This document shows, piece by piece, positions 18,629-28,733 of a DNA stretch of 64,000 nt (position 1 is its first letter; every line of letters starts with the position of its first letter). A model generated the notes under the pieces. The model searched no databases. It was not told the origin of the DNA and saw only the letters and a program-made list of their open reading frames with translations. This stretch comes from Marihabitans asiaticum (GTDB taxonomy: Bacteria; Actinomycetota; Actinomycetes; Actinomycetales; Dermatophilaceae), in contig NZ_VIUW01000002.1 of the NCBI RefSeq assembly GCF_007828725.1, positions 62,001 through 126,000 on the forward strand, written 5' to 3'. Position numbers and translations under genes: made by a program.

Positions 18629-19141
18629 TCAGCCGCGCAGCGTGAAGTCCTGGATCGGCCGCCAGACCTCGTCCGCTCCGTGGGCGTAGAGGGAGAACTG
18701 CGTGACCTCGAAGCGCGCCTCGAAGGCGCCCAGGCCGTCGAAGGCCCGGTCGAGGGCTGCCTCGTCGATGTGGTGCGCGACGGTGACGTGCGGGTGGTAC
18801 GGGAACTCAAGGGCCCGCTCGACGGGTCCGGAACGCACTGCGCGCTCGAGCTGCTCGCACCCGGGGATGCCCTGGGCGACCTGGACGAACACCACCGGGC
18901 TGACCGGCCGGAAGGTGCCCGACCCGCGCAGGTGCATCGGGAACGCCGCATGCCCGGCACCGACCGCCCGGAGGTACTCGGTGTAGCGAGGGAGAGCGTC
19001 GTCCTCGATCTCGGTAGGGGGCAGCAGGGTGACGTGCGGTGGGATCGCCCGGGCGAGCGGGTCACCGACCCGCTCCCGCCAGGTCTGCAGCTCTTCGGCC
19101 CACGGGTCCGGGACCGCGACCGCGACGCCGTACACCGCCAT
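18629..19141 (-). CDS. 2'-5' RNA ligase family (2H phosphoesterase) protein
   Basis: Small 170-aa protein of the 2H phosphoesterase superfamily, annotated in bacteria as 2'-5' RNA ligase or RNA 2',3'-cyclic phosphodiesterase. The two catalytic HxT motifs are visible: PPHVTLLPP near residue 35 and HPHVTVAHH near residue 118. It starts 4 nt before the trpS stop region on the same strand, so it is probably co-transcribed after trpS. The physiological RNA substrate is unknown. Confidence 0.87.
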   Translation of the reverse strand: MAVYGVAVAVPDPWAEELQTWRERVGDPLARAIPPHVTLLPPTEIEDDALPRYTEYLRAVGAGHAAFPMHLRGSGTFRPVSPVVFVQVAQGIPGCEQLERAVRSGPVERALEFPYHPHVTVAHHIDEAALDRAFDGLGAFEARFEVTQFSLYAHGADEVWRPIQDFTLRG

Positions 19142-19144
19142 GTC

Positions 19145-20158
19145 TCAGCGGCTCCCCGCCGGGAGCAGCCCGACCGCGTCGAAGACCGCGTCGCGGGTCG
19201 CCAAGGCGACCTCACCGGCTCGCTCGGCACCCCGGGCCAGGATGCCGTCGAGCTCTGCGGGGTCGTCCAGCAGCTCGTCGATCCGCTGCCGGAAGGGAGT
19301 GACGGTCTCGACCACCAGCTCGGCGACGTCCTTCTTCAGGTCGCCGTAGCCCCGGCCGGAGTACTGCTGCTCCAGCGTCGCGATCGGGGTGTCGCCAAGG
19401 ACGGAGGCCATGACGAGCAGGTTGGACACCCCAGGCTTGCGCTCCACGTCGTAGCGGATCTCCGCCTCGGTGTCGGTGACGGCGGAGCGCACCTTCTTCG
19501 CCAGCCGAGCGGGATCGTCCATGATGTCGAGGAGCCCCTTGGGCGAGCTCGAGCTCTTGCTCATCTTGCTCGTAGGGTCCTGCAGATCCATGATCCGCGC
19601 GGACTCCTTGGGGATGTAGCCCTCGGGCACCTCGAAGACCTCGCCGAAGCGGGCGTTGAAGCGCAGCGCGAGGTCACGGGTGATCTCCAGGTGCTGGCGC
19701 TGGTCGTCCCCGACCGGCACGTACTGCGGGTTGTAGAGCAGGATGTCGCTGGCCATGAGCACGGGGTAGGTGAAGAGGCCGACGTTGGCGCTCTGGCCCT
19801 TGCTGGTCTTGTCCTTGAACTGGGTCATCCGGTTCATCTCGCCGACGGCGGCCTGGCAGCCCAGCACCCAGGCCACCTCGGTGGTCTCGCGGATGTGGCT
19901 CTGGCAGAAGACGGCGCTGCGCTCGGGGTCGATCCCCGCAGCGATGAACTGGGCGGCGGTGAGGCGGGTGCGCCGGCGGATGACCTCCGGGTCGGTCGCG
20001 ACGGTGAGGCTGTGCAGGTCGGCCACGAAGAAGTAGGCGTCGAAGTCGGCCTGCAGGGTGCGCCAGTTGACCAGCGCCCCGAGGTAGTTGCCGAGGTGCA
20101 GGCTGTCGCTGGTGGGCTGCATGCCGGAGAGGATGCGTGGCTTCGCGGTCGGGGCCAT
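19145..20158 (-). CDS. trpS: Tryptophanyl-tRNA synthetase
   Basis: Class I aminoacyl-tRNA synthetase charging tRNA-Trp. The N-terminus has RILSGMQPTSDSLHLGNYLG, containing the HIGH-equivalent LHLGNYLG, and the KMSKS loop is intact (SKMSKSSSS) near residue 198. 337 aa, normal. Two in-frame ATGs, 20167 and 20158, are possible. I prefer 20158 because GACAAT (20166-20171, minus strand) lies 7 nt upstream and overlaps the first ATG, implying a leaderless message. Confidence 0.94.
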   Translation of the reverse strand: MAPTAKPRILSGMQPTSDSLHLGNYLGALVNWRTLQADFDAYFFVADLHSLTVATDPEVIRRRTRLTAAQFIAAGIDPERSAVFCQSHIRETTEVAWVLGCQAAVGEMNRMTQFKDKTSKGQSANVGLFTYPVLMASDILLYNPQYVPVGDDQRQHLEITRDLALRFNARFGEVFEVPEGYIPKESARIMDLQDPTSKMSKSSSSPKGLLDIMDDPARLAKKVRSAVTDTEAEIRYDVERKPGVSNLLVMASVLGDTPIATLEQQYSGRGYGDLKKDVAELVVETVTPFRQRIDELLDDPAELDGILARGAERAGEVALATRDAVFDAVGLLPAGSR

Positions 20159-20165
20159 GGGTGTC

Positions 20166-20171
20166 ATTGTC
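20166..20171 (-). promoter_or_regulatory. -10 box of a probable leaderless promoter (trpS)
   Basis: On the minus strand GACAAT, followed by 7 nt, precedes ATG 20158. It shares a 70-bp divergent gap with the galK promoter, so the two -35 regions must lie very close together. Confidence 0.45.
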
Positions 20172-20216
20172 GCAAACGGTCGGCCGCACCCTGACCGGCC
20201 TGGTGCGCGGCGTCGG

Positions 20217-20222
20217 TACGGT
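20217..20222 (+). promoter_or_regulatory. -10 box of a probable leaderless promoter (galK)
   Basis: TACGGT followed by exactly 6 nt and the galK ATG at 20229, with no Shine-Dalgarno sequence. Same spacing as punA and deoC. Confidence 0.5.
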
Positions 20223-20228
20223 GCCGGG

Positions 20229-21383
<1,155 letters not shown>

Positions 21384-22419
21384 GACGCCGAGAGGCGACG
21401 CTGCGCCCCCTTCGGCAGGACGAACAACCAGCCGAGACGCAACCGCCGGGCGGCCCACCAGATCGCTACCGGCACGAGCACCCCAGCGGTCGTGCCGAGG
21501 ACCAGGTGGATGAGCCCGTCGTCGACGCCCAGGCGTACCAGGCCCGCTCGTGCCAGCGAGAGGACGAGGATGTGCGCGAGGTAGATCTCCATGCTGCGGC
21601 GTCCCAGCGCCCCCAGCGGCTCAACCCCTCGCGCCCGCGCCAGCAGCGCGCTGCCGGCCAGGACGAGCACCAGCCCGCTGACCGACCCGAGCGCTCCCCA
21701 CAGGACGGGCACGAGCGAGCGGTCCGGGCTCTTGGCGGTCGGCATCGCGAAGTGCGCGACCACGATCACGAGCGCGTAGACCGCTGCCGACCCGGCCAGG
21801 GCGAGCACCAGGGCAGGGGCACGGGACGATGCCGCCAGGCGCGACAGACGGTCGCCCCGGACCAGGCTGCCCGCGACGAAGAACGGGGTGATCGCCAGCC
21901 CCTGCAGGACGAAAACGTTGGGCTCCCACCCCCAGACGAGCAGGGCCAGGACGGAGCTGACCACGAGCAACCCCCAGCCCCGACCCGGGGACATCCACGG
22001 CCGCACCACGACGACGAGCGCGGTCGCGGCAAGCAACCACGGCAGGAACCACAGCTGTGCCTCCGGCCGCCACAGCCGGAGCAGCTCCGTCGCAGATGCC
22101 TGGTTCTCGGAGAACGGGCCGCCCAGGACACGCGCACCGCGCTGCAGCACGGTCCACAGCAGGTAGAGCCACGCGAAGAGCGCTGCTCGAGAGGTCAGGT
22201 AGGAGACAGCACCGGACCTCTCGACCCCCCGCTGGACGAAGAGACCGGCGAGGAAGGCAAAGACGACGATGTGCACCAGGTAGAGCGCCGGCATGAGCGG
22301 ACCGCGTGCCTCGTCCTGCACGGCGTGCTCGTGCCAGACGCCGACGATGGCGTGACTGAGCACGATCAGGACGATGGTGATGCCCTTGGCGACGTCGACG
22401 GTCCGGTCGCGGGAGTGGG

Positions 22420-24702
22420 TCACGTGGTCTCCGTCAGGAGCCGTTGGGCGGCATCGCGGAGCCGCTCGACGAATCGGTCGAGCGAGAAGTTGTCGACGTG
22501 GGATCGGATGGCCTGGGGGTCCCAGTCCCGGGTGCAATTGGCCACGACCGTGGCCCGGATAGCTCCGGCTGTGGGCGCCTCGAAGAATGCCCCGGTGACT
22601 CCCTCGCGGACCGTGTCGAGGTAGCCGCCGGCACGCAGGGCGAGGGTCGGCTTGCCGAAGGCGCCGGCCTCGAGCGGCGTCAGCCCGAAGTCCTCGTGGC
22701 TGGCCGCGACGAGCGCCCGGCAGTGGGCGTAGGCCCACCGCATCTGCGCGTCGGTGAGGTCGGTGACGACCGCGACGTTGTCGGGGGCAGCCGCGCGCAG
22801 CTGCTCGAGCATCGGCCCGGCACCGACGACGAGGAGCCGCTCGGGCAGGTCGCGGAAGGCCTCGATGATGCGGTCGACGTTCTTGTACGGCAGCAGCCGG
22901 GAGACGACGAGGTGGTGGTCGCGCCAGTCGGCGACCTCCGGCACCGGCTCCTCCGGCCCCGTCGTGTCCACCGCGAAGGGGGGAGCGAGCACCTCGGCGT
23001 CGATGCCGTAGGCGTCGTGGATGCGCTCTGCGACGACGTGCGAGTTGGCGAGGTAGGCGTCGCTGCGGGCGGCGGCCCTGCGGTCCCAGCGGCGAAGGGG
23101 GGTCCGCAGCGCCAGCAGCGCCAGCCCGGTCGGCGAGCGCCGCGGGTCGCCGCCGAGGTAGCGCTCGCTCTGGTAGAGCCACCGCGCGGGCGCGTGGCAG
23201 TAGACGAGGGTCTGGCCGGTCGTGGGGAACCCGTGGGCCCAGCCGCTGCTGCTCGCGATCACGAGGTCGGCGTCGATGCGCAGTGCGCTCGAGGCGAAGG
23301 GGAGGAAGGGCAGCGCCGCGCGGTGGTGGCGTCGCAGCGGGCCGACGCGGTTGAGCGGGCTGACCCGGATGTCGACGTCGCGGAACTCGGGGAAGGTGCC
23401 CTCGGGGTCGTAGAGCGTCGTGTGGACGGTCGTGTCGGGGAAGGCCTCGAGCATCGCCAGGACGACTCGCTCCGCGCCTCCACGCTGGGTGAGGTAGTCG
23501 TGGGCGATCGCCACGCGGGGGCGCGGGTGCGTGCTCGTGCCCAGCAGGCCGGCCACCTCGCGCCACACGCCCACGATGGTGTCGGTGATCGGGCCGATGC
23601 CGAGGTCGGTGCGCGCCCGCTTCCAGCCCGAGGCGCCGCGGCGCTCGGCCTCGTCGGGGTCGTCAAGGGCTGAGGTGATGGCGGCGGCCAGGGCGTCGAC
23701 GTCGCCCGGCGGGACGAGCCAGCCGACGGGCGCCGGGCCACCGGTGACGATCTCGGGCACTCCTCCGGCGTCGGTGCCCACGACGGGCACGCCGCGGGCC
23801 ATCGCCTCGGCGACGACCTGGCCGTAGGGCTCGGGCACCGGCGACGCGTGCACGGCGACGGTCATGGCATCGAGCTCGGCGACCGGGTCATCGGTGAAGC
23901 CGACGAGCTCGACTCGCCCGCCCAAACCAAGCCGCTCGATCTCGCGACGGATCTCCCCTTCGTACTTCTCGTGACCGAACATCGGCGAACCGATGATGCG
24001 GAAGGTCACCTCCGGATGACGGCGCACGACCTGCGCGGCGGCGCGGACGAGCTCGAGCTGACCCTTGGTCGGGCTGATGCGCCCGAGGAGCCCGACGACC
24101 GGGTCGGCAGGTCGGGGGCGCGGCTCGGGGCGGATCTGCGCCGGCACGAGGCCGGGGTGGGCGACGGTGACCTCGACCCCCGGCAGGGTCGCGCCCGTGG
24201 CGCGGGAGTTGGCGACGACCCGCTGCGGGCCCCACGTCGCCACGTGGCGCATGAGGCGCACCAGCGGACCCGGCAGGTAGTCGGGGGCGATGCGGTCGTG
24301 CACGTGCCACACCAGCGGCCGGCGGGCCAGGCGGGCCGCTGGCACGCCGAGGACGTCCGCCTTGAGCGTCGTCGTGTGGACGACGTCGACGTCGAGCTCA
24401 CGCAGCCGTCGGGCCAGACGTCGGACGAAGGGGGCGGCCCCCACCGCGGAGCGCGCCGCCGTGCGCAACCCCGCTGCCTGCTCACGAGTGGTCGTGCCGA
24501 TGCCCTCGTCGAGGGGCAGCACCTCGACCGCATGCCCGCGCTCGCGCAACCGACCGACCAAGGGGCCGTCGGCGAACAGGATGACTCTCGCGTCGACGTC
24601 GTCACGCTCGGCGAGGGTGTCCATGAGGCGCACGAGCGCCAGCTCGACCCCGCCGAGCTGTGCCGTGTGGTCGAGGATCGCCACGCGCACCGGTCGGTCC
24701 AT
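22420..24702 (-). CDS. Double GT4 glycosyltransferase (two GT-B modules in one chain)
   Basis: A 760-aa fusion of two GT4 enzymes. Module 1 (about residues 1-395) starts RVAILDHTAQLGGVELALVR and ends with GLLGRISPTKGQLELV and the donor-site PEPYGQVVAEAMARGVPVVG. Module 2 (about residues 400-755) starts RVAIAHDYLTQRGGAERVV and includes YCHAPARWLYQSERY, VSRLLPYKNVDRIIEAF and HEDFGLTPLEAGAFGKPT. Both keep the EX7E acidic pair, so both may be active, adding two successive sugars. ATG 24702 is preceded by GGGGAGAG. Coupled to the acyltransferase. Sugar specificity unknown. Confidence 0.88.
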   Translation of the reverse strand: MDRPVRVAILDHTAQLGGVELALVRLMDTLAERDDVDARVILFADGPLVGRLRERGHAVEVLPLDEGIGTTTREQAAGLRTAARSAVGAAPFVRRLARRLRELDVDVVHTTTLKADVLGVPAARLARRPLVWHVHDRIAPDYLPGPLVRLMRHVATWGPQRVVANSRATGATLPGVEVTVAHPGLVPAQIRPEPRPRPADPVVGLLGRISPTKGQLELVRAAAQVVRRHPEVTFRIIGSPMFGHEKYEGEIRREIERLGLGGRVELVGFTDDPVAELDAMTVAVHASPVPEPYGQVVAEAMARGVPVVGTDAGGVPEIVTGGPAPVGWLVPPGDVDALAAAITSALDDPDEAERRGASGWKRARTDLGIGPITDTIVGVWREVAGLLGTSTHPRPRVAIAHDYLTQRGGAERVVLAMLEAFPDTTVHTTLYDPEGTFPEFRDVDIRVSPLNRVGPLRRHHRAALPFLPFASSALRIDADLVIASSSGWAHGFPTTGQTLVYCHAPARWLYQSERYLGGDPRRSPTGLALLALRTPLRRWDRRAAARSDAYLANSHVVAERIHDAYGIDAEVLAPPFAVDTTGPEEPVPEVADWRDHHLVVSRLLPYKNVDRIIEAFRDLPERLLVVGAGPMLEQLRAAAPDNVAVVTDLTDAQMRWAYAHCRALVAASHEDFGLTPLEAGAFGKPTLALRAGGYLDTVREGVTGAFFEAPTAGAIRATVVANCTRDWDPQAIRSHVDNFSLDRFVERLRDAAQRLLTETT

Positions 24703-24809
24703 CTCTCCCCCAGATCGTTCTCGGCCGTCCCGGGCAGCGTAGACCGGTCCGGGGACAGCAGTGGCAACTGCCTGCACGCACCCGGTGGCAGATCTGCCAC
24801 GATCCTCCC

Positions 24810-25654
24810 GTGACCACAGGGGAGAAGGTGGCAGAGCGACCGGGGCGGATCGACTCCGTGGATGGGCTGCGCGCGCTCGCCTTCCTCCCCTTCGCCCGAG
24901 ACCCCTCCCGCGCCGGAGCCTTCCGGTCGCGGCCCTACCTGTGCCGTCGGCTCCGCCGCATCGTCCTGCCGTACTACGCGGGACTCGTCCTGGCCGTCCT
25001 GCTCCCCCAGACCCTCGTCGTGATCGTACGGGCCGTCGGGCTGGAGGCCTCGTGGCAGCCGGTCCCCACGGTCGGGGGCCTCCTGAGCCGACTTCCCCGT
25101 GGACTTCCTCGTCGCGGCCACCGCCGTCGGTCGGTTCATGGAGTTCCTCGCCGGGGCGGGCGCGGCCGTGCTGATGTTCCGGTGGCGCGAGCGCCGACCC
25201 CGGCACCTGGGGCCGGCGGTGCTCGTGACTGCGCTCGGGGGCTACCTCCTCGCGACGCAGGTCTGGCCGTCGTGGCTCGCGGTGCGCGAGACCGCGCTGG
25301 GACTGACCTTCGGCGCCCTCATCGTCGCGGCCGTGACCTTCGCCCCCGTCGAGCGGGTCTTCGCCTGGCGCCCCGTCTCATGGCTCGGCTACCGCGCCTA
25401 CAGCATGTTCCTCGTCCACCAGCCAGTCGCTTGGTACGTCAGCGAGTTCCTGAACAAAGCGCTAGGCGTGGCCGACGGCCCTGGGAAGCTGACCCTCCTG
25501 TGGACTGACCCTCCTGTGGACGATCGGGCTGATCACGGTGATGGCCTTCGGCCAGCTCCTCTTCCTCGCCGTGGAGCAGCCGTGCATCCGGTGGGCGAAG
25601 GGAGTACCTCGCCCCGATCGTCGCCGTCATCCGGTCGCCCGCCAGCCCGCGTGA
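24810..25654 (+). pseudogene. Acyltransferase family 3 remnant, internally deleted and frameshifted
   Basis: Pieces of one membrane acyltransferase lie in three frames. Frame 1 from GTG 24810 gives RIDSVDGLRALAFLPFARD and jumps directly to LCRRLRRIVLPYYAGLVLA, so the sequence normally between these family segments is missing. Near 25090 the reading moves to a second frame (VDFLVAATAVGRFMEFLAGAG to YSMFLVHQPVAWYVSEF), and after a 16-bp tandem duplication at 25489-25520 to a third (LLWTIGLITVMAFGQLLF to the TGA at 25652). The gene is almost certainly non-functional. It opens the exopolysaccharide locus and shows it is evolving. Confidence 0.8.
25489..25520 (+). repeat. 16-bp perfect tandem duplication
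   Basis: CTGACCCTCCTGTGGA occurs twice head-to-tail (25489-25504 and 25505-25520). Because 16 is not a multiple of three it shifts the acyltransferase frame; removing one copy restores the natural helix reading LLWTIGLITVMAF. Confidence 0.9.
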
Positions 25655-25691
25655 CCCGGGGTGTCGGCCACGACCGTGGAATGCTGCACCC

Positions 25692-26801
25692 GTGGTGGAC
25701 GTGCACTGGGTCAGCAACGAGACCCCTGACCGCTTCGGGCAGGGGGGACAGCGGCGGCAGTTCTTCCAGATCGAGGCTCTGACGCGAGCGGGTCACGAGG
25801 TGCGCGTCGTCACGCTCTCGGGCCCCCAGGACGACACCTCGGTCCGCGACGTCGCCGCCGACGTCCACCGTGTCCCCCGGCTCGAGGCACGGGGGCGCGT
25901 CCCCCTTCCGTGGCGTCGGCAGGCGGTGCAACGGCGTCTGGCGCATTGGGGGGATGTCGTCGTGGTCGCCCACGGCGAGAGCTGGGAGCGTTTCGCCTGG
26001 GCCCTGCCCGAGGGAGTCCCCACGGTGGTTGACCTGCACAACGTCTTCAGTCGCTGGTCCCGCAGCACGGCCGAGGACGATCGGTGGCGCGACCTCGAGC
26101 GGCGCATCCGGGAGTCGGCAGATCTCGTCACCGTGACCTCGGGCCGCGAAGCCGGCGCCGTGCCCGGGGGACCGGCACCCGTGCTCGTGGTCGAGAATGG
26201 CATCGACCCGGCGGAGTGGCCGGTGGACCCCCTCCCCGCTGCCACGCCGGTCGTCAAGCTCTTCGGCAACTGGTCGTGGGCGCCCAACACCGCGGGCCTG
26301 TCCTGGTTCGCGAGAGAGGTGTGGCCGCACGTCCACGCCGCCACGGGAGCCCGGTGCGAGGTCGCAGGCTCCGGCGTCGATCCCGAGGTGGCCTCGACCC
26401 CTGGGCTCGTGGCCCACGGCCGAGTGGACGACCTGCAGGGCTTCCTCTCGGACGCCTGGGCACTCGCGATCCCGCTCCCCGAGTCCGTCGGTTCCCCGGT
26501 GAAGTACGCCGAGGCGCTGGCGGTCGGTGCCCCGGTCATCACCACAGAGCAGGGCGCTCCGGGCCATCGCGACCTACCTGTGATCAGTGACGACGTCTCG
26601 GTATGGATCAGCACCCTCACCACATGGCTGGATGAGTCGCTCGTGCCGGCGGTCCTCGCCCCGGACGAACGACAAGCCCAGCTCGACGATCTCTCATGGT
26701 CCGCAGCGCTCGTCGGACTCGAGCGTTGGGTGACCCATCGCAGATGTGGGCCCGAACCCGGCGACGAAGCAGCGGGACCACCCCGCACCCTCGCGCCATG
26801 A
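25692..26801 (+). CDS. GT4-type glycosyltransferase
   Basis: Cytoplasmic GT-B glycosyltransferase of about 369 aa. The N-terminal VDVHWVSNETPDRFGQGGQRR is followed by a Rossmann core; the C-terminal domain has VKLFGNWSWAPNTAGLSWF and the donor-site region LPESVGSPVKYAEALAVGAPVI, typical of GT1/GT4 enzymes. Start GTG 25692 (GTG 25695 also possible); AATGCT 6 nt upstream could be a leaderless -10. The stop overlaps the next ATG (ATGA). Lacks an obvious acceptor signature; role in the capsule locus is from context. Confidence 0.82.
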   Translation: MVDVHWVSNETPDRFGQGGQRRQFFQIEALTRAGHEVRVVTLSGPQDDTSVRDVAADVHRVPRLEARGRVPLPWRRQAVQRRLAHWGDVVVVAHGESWERFAWALPEGVPTVVDLHNVFSRWSRSTAEDDRWRDLERRIRESADLVTVTSGREAGAVPGGPAPVLVVENGIDPAEWPVDPLPAATPVVKLFGNWSWAPNTAGLSWFAREVWPHVHAATGARCEVAGSGVDPEVASTPGLVAHGRVDDLQGFLSDAWALAIPLPESVGSPVKYAEALAVGAPVITTEQGAPGHRDLPVISDDVSVWISTLTTWLDESLVPAVLAPDERQAQLDDLSWSAALVGLERWVTHRRCGPEPGDEAAGPPRTLAP

Positions 26802-27730
26802 GGGTGACGATCGTCTACGGCGTCCCACCCGGGTCACGCAAGTTCGACATGTGGCACGACGGGTTCACCGCCGCTGTCGAGGTCCTGTCCGACCTCCACG
26901 ACATCGAGTGGATCAACGCCCTGTCCGCCACACCGCAGATGCTGGAGCGTGCGGTCGCCGCGACGGACGTTGTCCTCGTCAAGAGCTCCTTCGGTGGGGC
27001 TCCTGATGCATGGTCACGTCCTGTTCTGGCCCATTTTCCGAGCGTCCCAACGTGCCTCATGATCTCCGGCACCGGACCACCTCGGCGTGGGGACTTGGGT
27101 CGCTTCGACGTTCTGTTCCACGAGACGGACTGGTACCTCCCATTCGTGGCCCGACACCCCAACGTCATCCATGCGTTCGGCGTCGACACCACCATCATGC
27201 GCCCTAGACGTGAGGTCCCGAAGGACATCGACTGGCTGATGGTCGGGCAGCCCGCCTTCTACAAGAGACCCGATGAACTCCTATCGCTGACCGGACGACG
27301 TGTCCTGGTCGGGGATCTGCGCGGTGTTCCTGAGCGGACGATCCGTGATCTCGTCAACGGTGGCATCGACGTACTGGACTTCGTGCCATACCACGAGTTG
27401 GCCGAGTACTACGCGCGCGCCACGACCGTCGTTGTGGCGTGCACCCTCCACGGGGGAGGGGAACGCTCGGTACTCGAAGCCCGTGCCTGCGGGACAGACG
27501 TCCGCGTACCCGAGGACAACCCCAAGCTGCGTGAGTTGCTCGCCGGGCCCATCCACGACCACCAGTACTACGCCCGGCAGCTGGCCATCGGTCTGACCCT
27601 CGCGCTGGAACAGCCCATGCCGCTCCGATCCAAACTGGGCTCTCATGCCCATCGAAGAACGGCCGAGTCCCGGTGGGCCTCCCTCGCTCGTCGGGCGCTA
27701 CGCGGCATGGATCGATGGTCCAGTCGCTGA
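26798..27730 (+). CDS. Probable glycosyltransferase (GT-B, CgeB-like)
   Basis: A 310-aa protein with a GT-B-like layout: MRVTIVYGVPPGSRKF at the N-terminus, ATDVVLVKSSFGG, then IDWLMVGQPAFYKRPDELL starting the second domain, and HGGGERSVLEARACGTDV near the C-terminus with the Glu residues expected at the donor site. The resemblance is to the CgeB-like/family-1 group rather than classic GT4. Coupled to the previous gene by a 4-nt overlap. Codon use is visibly less GC-rich than in the genes before it. Function beyond glycosyl transfer is unknown. Confidence 0.7.
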   Translation: MRVTIVYGVPPGSRKFDMWHDGFTAAVEVLSDLHDIEWINALSATPQMLERAVAATDVVLVKSSFGGAPDAWSRPVLAHFPSVPTCLMISGTGPPRRGDLGRFDVLFHETDWYLPFVARHPNVIHAFGVDTTIMRPRREVPKDIDWLMVGQPAFYKRPDELLSLTGRRVLVGDLRGVPERTIRDLVNGGIDVLDFVPYHELAEYYARATTVVVACTLHGGGERSVLEARACGTDVRVPEDNPKLRELLAGPIHDHQYYARQLAIGLTLALEQPMPLRSKLGSHAHRRTAESRWASLARRALRGMDRWSSR

Positions 27731-27755
27731 GGGGCGCGCGGCCCAGTCGGCGCGG

Positions 27756-28733
27756 TCATTCGCCACGAGGTCTGACCTCGGTGGGCGCTGAGGGCCACTG
27801 GTTGCCCTCGGAGCCGAACTCTGAACGGGGCCATCGAGCCTTGACCGCGACGATCGGAGATTGCCGGTATGGCTTCCAGCCAGGGTTCGCCAAGGCCGCA
27901 CGCATGGCATCCACCAACCCGTCACGAAGTTCGTCGACCCGACGCGGATCGCTCACGGCGGCTCTGTCGACAAAGGCACGTGCGGGTGCGGACGTGGGTA
28001 CCTGACGCTCCCAGGTGCGTCCAAAGTTCGACTCGTAATCGAGGAACTTGTAGGCGCCACCGTCGCCCCACGGTCGAGGCAGGGTCCACACGGCGGGGAC
28101 TCCGTGCGCGTCCGCGGTGATGAGCCCATGAAGGGAACTGGTAATCACCACCAAAGACTCAGCAACCCGCGCCGCGACCACACCGGGCCGGCTGCGGACG
28201 TCAATCTGCTGCGTCCGCGGGCCGAAGGCCCCGCGCAATCTCCCCCACAGGTCGTCAGTCCGGTGTCGGTAGTGCGGGATGAGCGTCGTGTACCGACGCT
28301 CATTCCCCACACACGCACGCGAGCGCAGCAACAGGCCAGGGTCACCGGTGGCGACGGTGGAGGACAGTCCCAGTCGCTCAGCACTCAGCAGGCCACGGAC
28401 TGCGGCGAACGTGGCGTCTGGGAGTTGGAGTCGGTGGTCGAACATCAAGCCGCCCCCCCACAACGTTCCTCGGTAGTCGGGAGGCAAGTGCTCGATCACA
28501 CTGCCCACCCCGACGAGAGCGGCGTACCTAGGCTGCACATGCACCGGCGCGACGCCCAAGGACGGGAGAAGGGCGGGAGTTAATTGATCACCGAAGTTGC
28601 GCTGCTGGTCCCACCAGTAGGTGGGGACGTAGTAGCCCCGCGGGAGCAGTCCAGGATGACCCGCATAGCGAAGATAGCGGCCTACCACGCGAGCGCGCCG
28701 ACGAGCCGGGGCGGCGTAGTCCAACTCAGCCAC
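27756..28733 (-). CDS. Polysaccharide pyruvyl transferase family protein (first of two)
   Basis: PF04230-type enzyme expected to put a pyruvate ketal (from PEP) or related group on a polysaccharide sugar. Visible: YVPTYWWDQQRNFGDQLTP at the N-terminus, the GSVIEHL and LWGGGLMFD segments, GDPGLLL, and VITSSLHGLITADAHGVPAVW, the family's S-LHG active-site motif. About 325 aa. GTG 28733 overlaps the flippase stop by 8 nt. Its C-terminal segment is not conserved. Similar to, but clearly diverged from, the pyruvyl transferase at 30261-31175. Confidence 0.83.
   Translation of the reverse strand: MAELDYAAPARRRARVVGRYLRYAGHPGLLPRGYYVPTYWWDQQRNFGDQLTPALLPSLGVAPVHVQPRYAALVGVGSVIEHLPPDYRGTLWGGGLMFDHRLQLPDATFAAVRGLLSAERLGLSSTVATGDPGLLLRSRACVGNERRYTTLIPHYRHRTDDLWGRLRGAFGPRTQQIDVRSRPGVVAARVAESLVVITSSLHGLITADAHGVPAVWTLPRPWGDGGAYKFLDYESNFGRTWERQVPTSAPARAFVDRAAVSDPRRVDELRDGLVDAMRAALANPGWKPYRQSPIVAVKARWPRSEFGSEGNQWPSAPTEVRPRGE

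Noticed and set aside
28526-28533. CCTAGG-like hexamer as a fourth copy of the palindromic element
   Set aside because: Only the central hexamer region matches; the CCGAATCTCC arm is missing.
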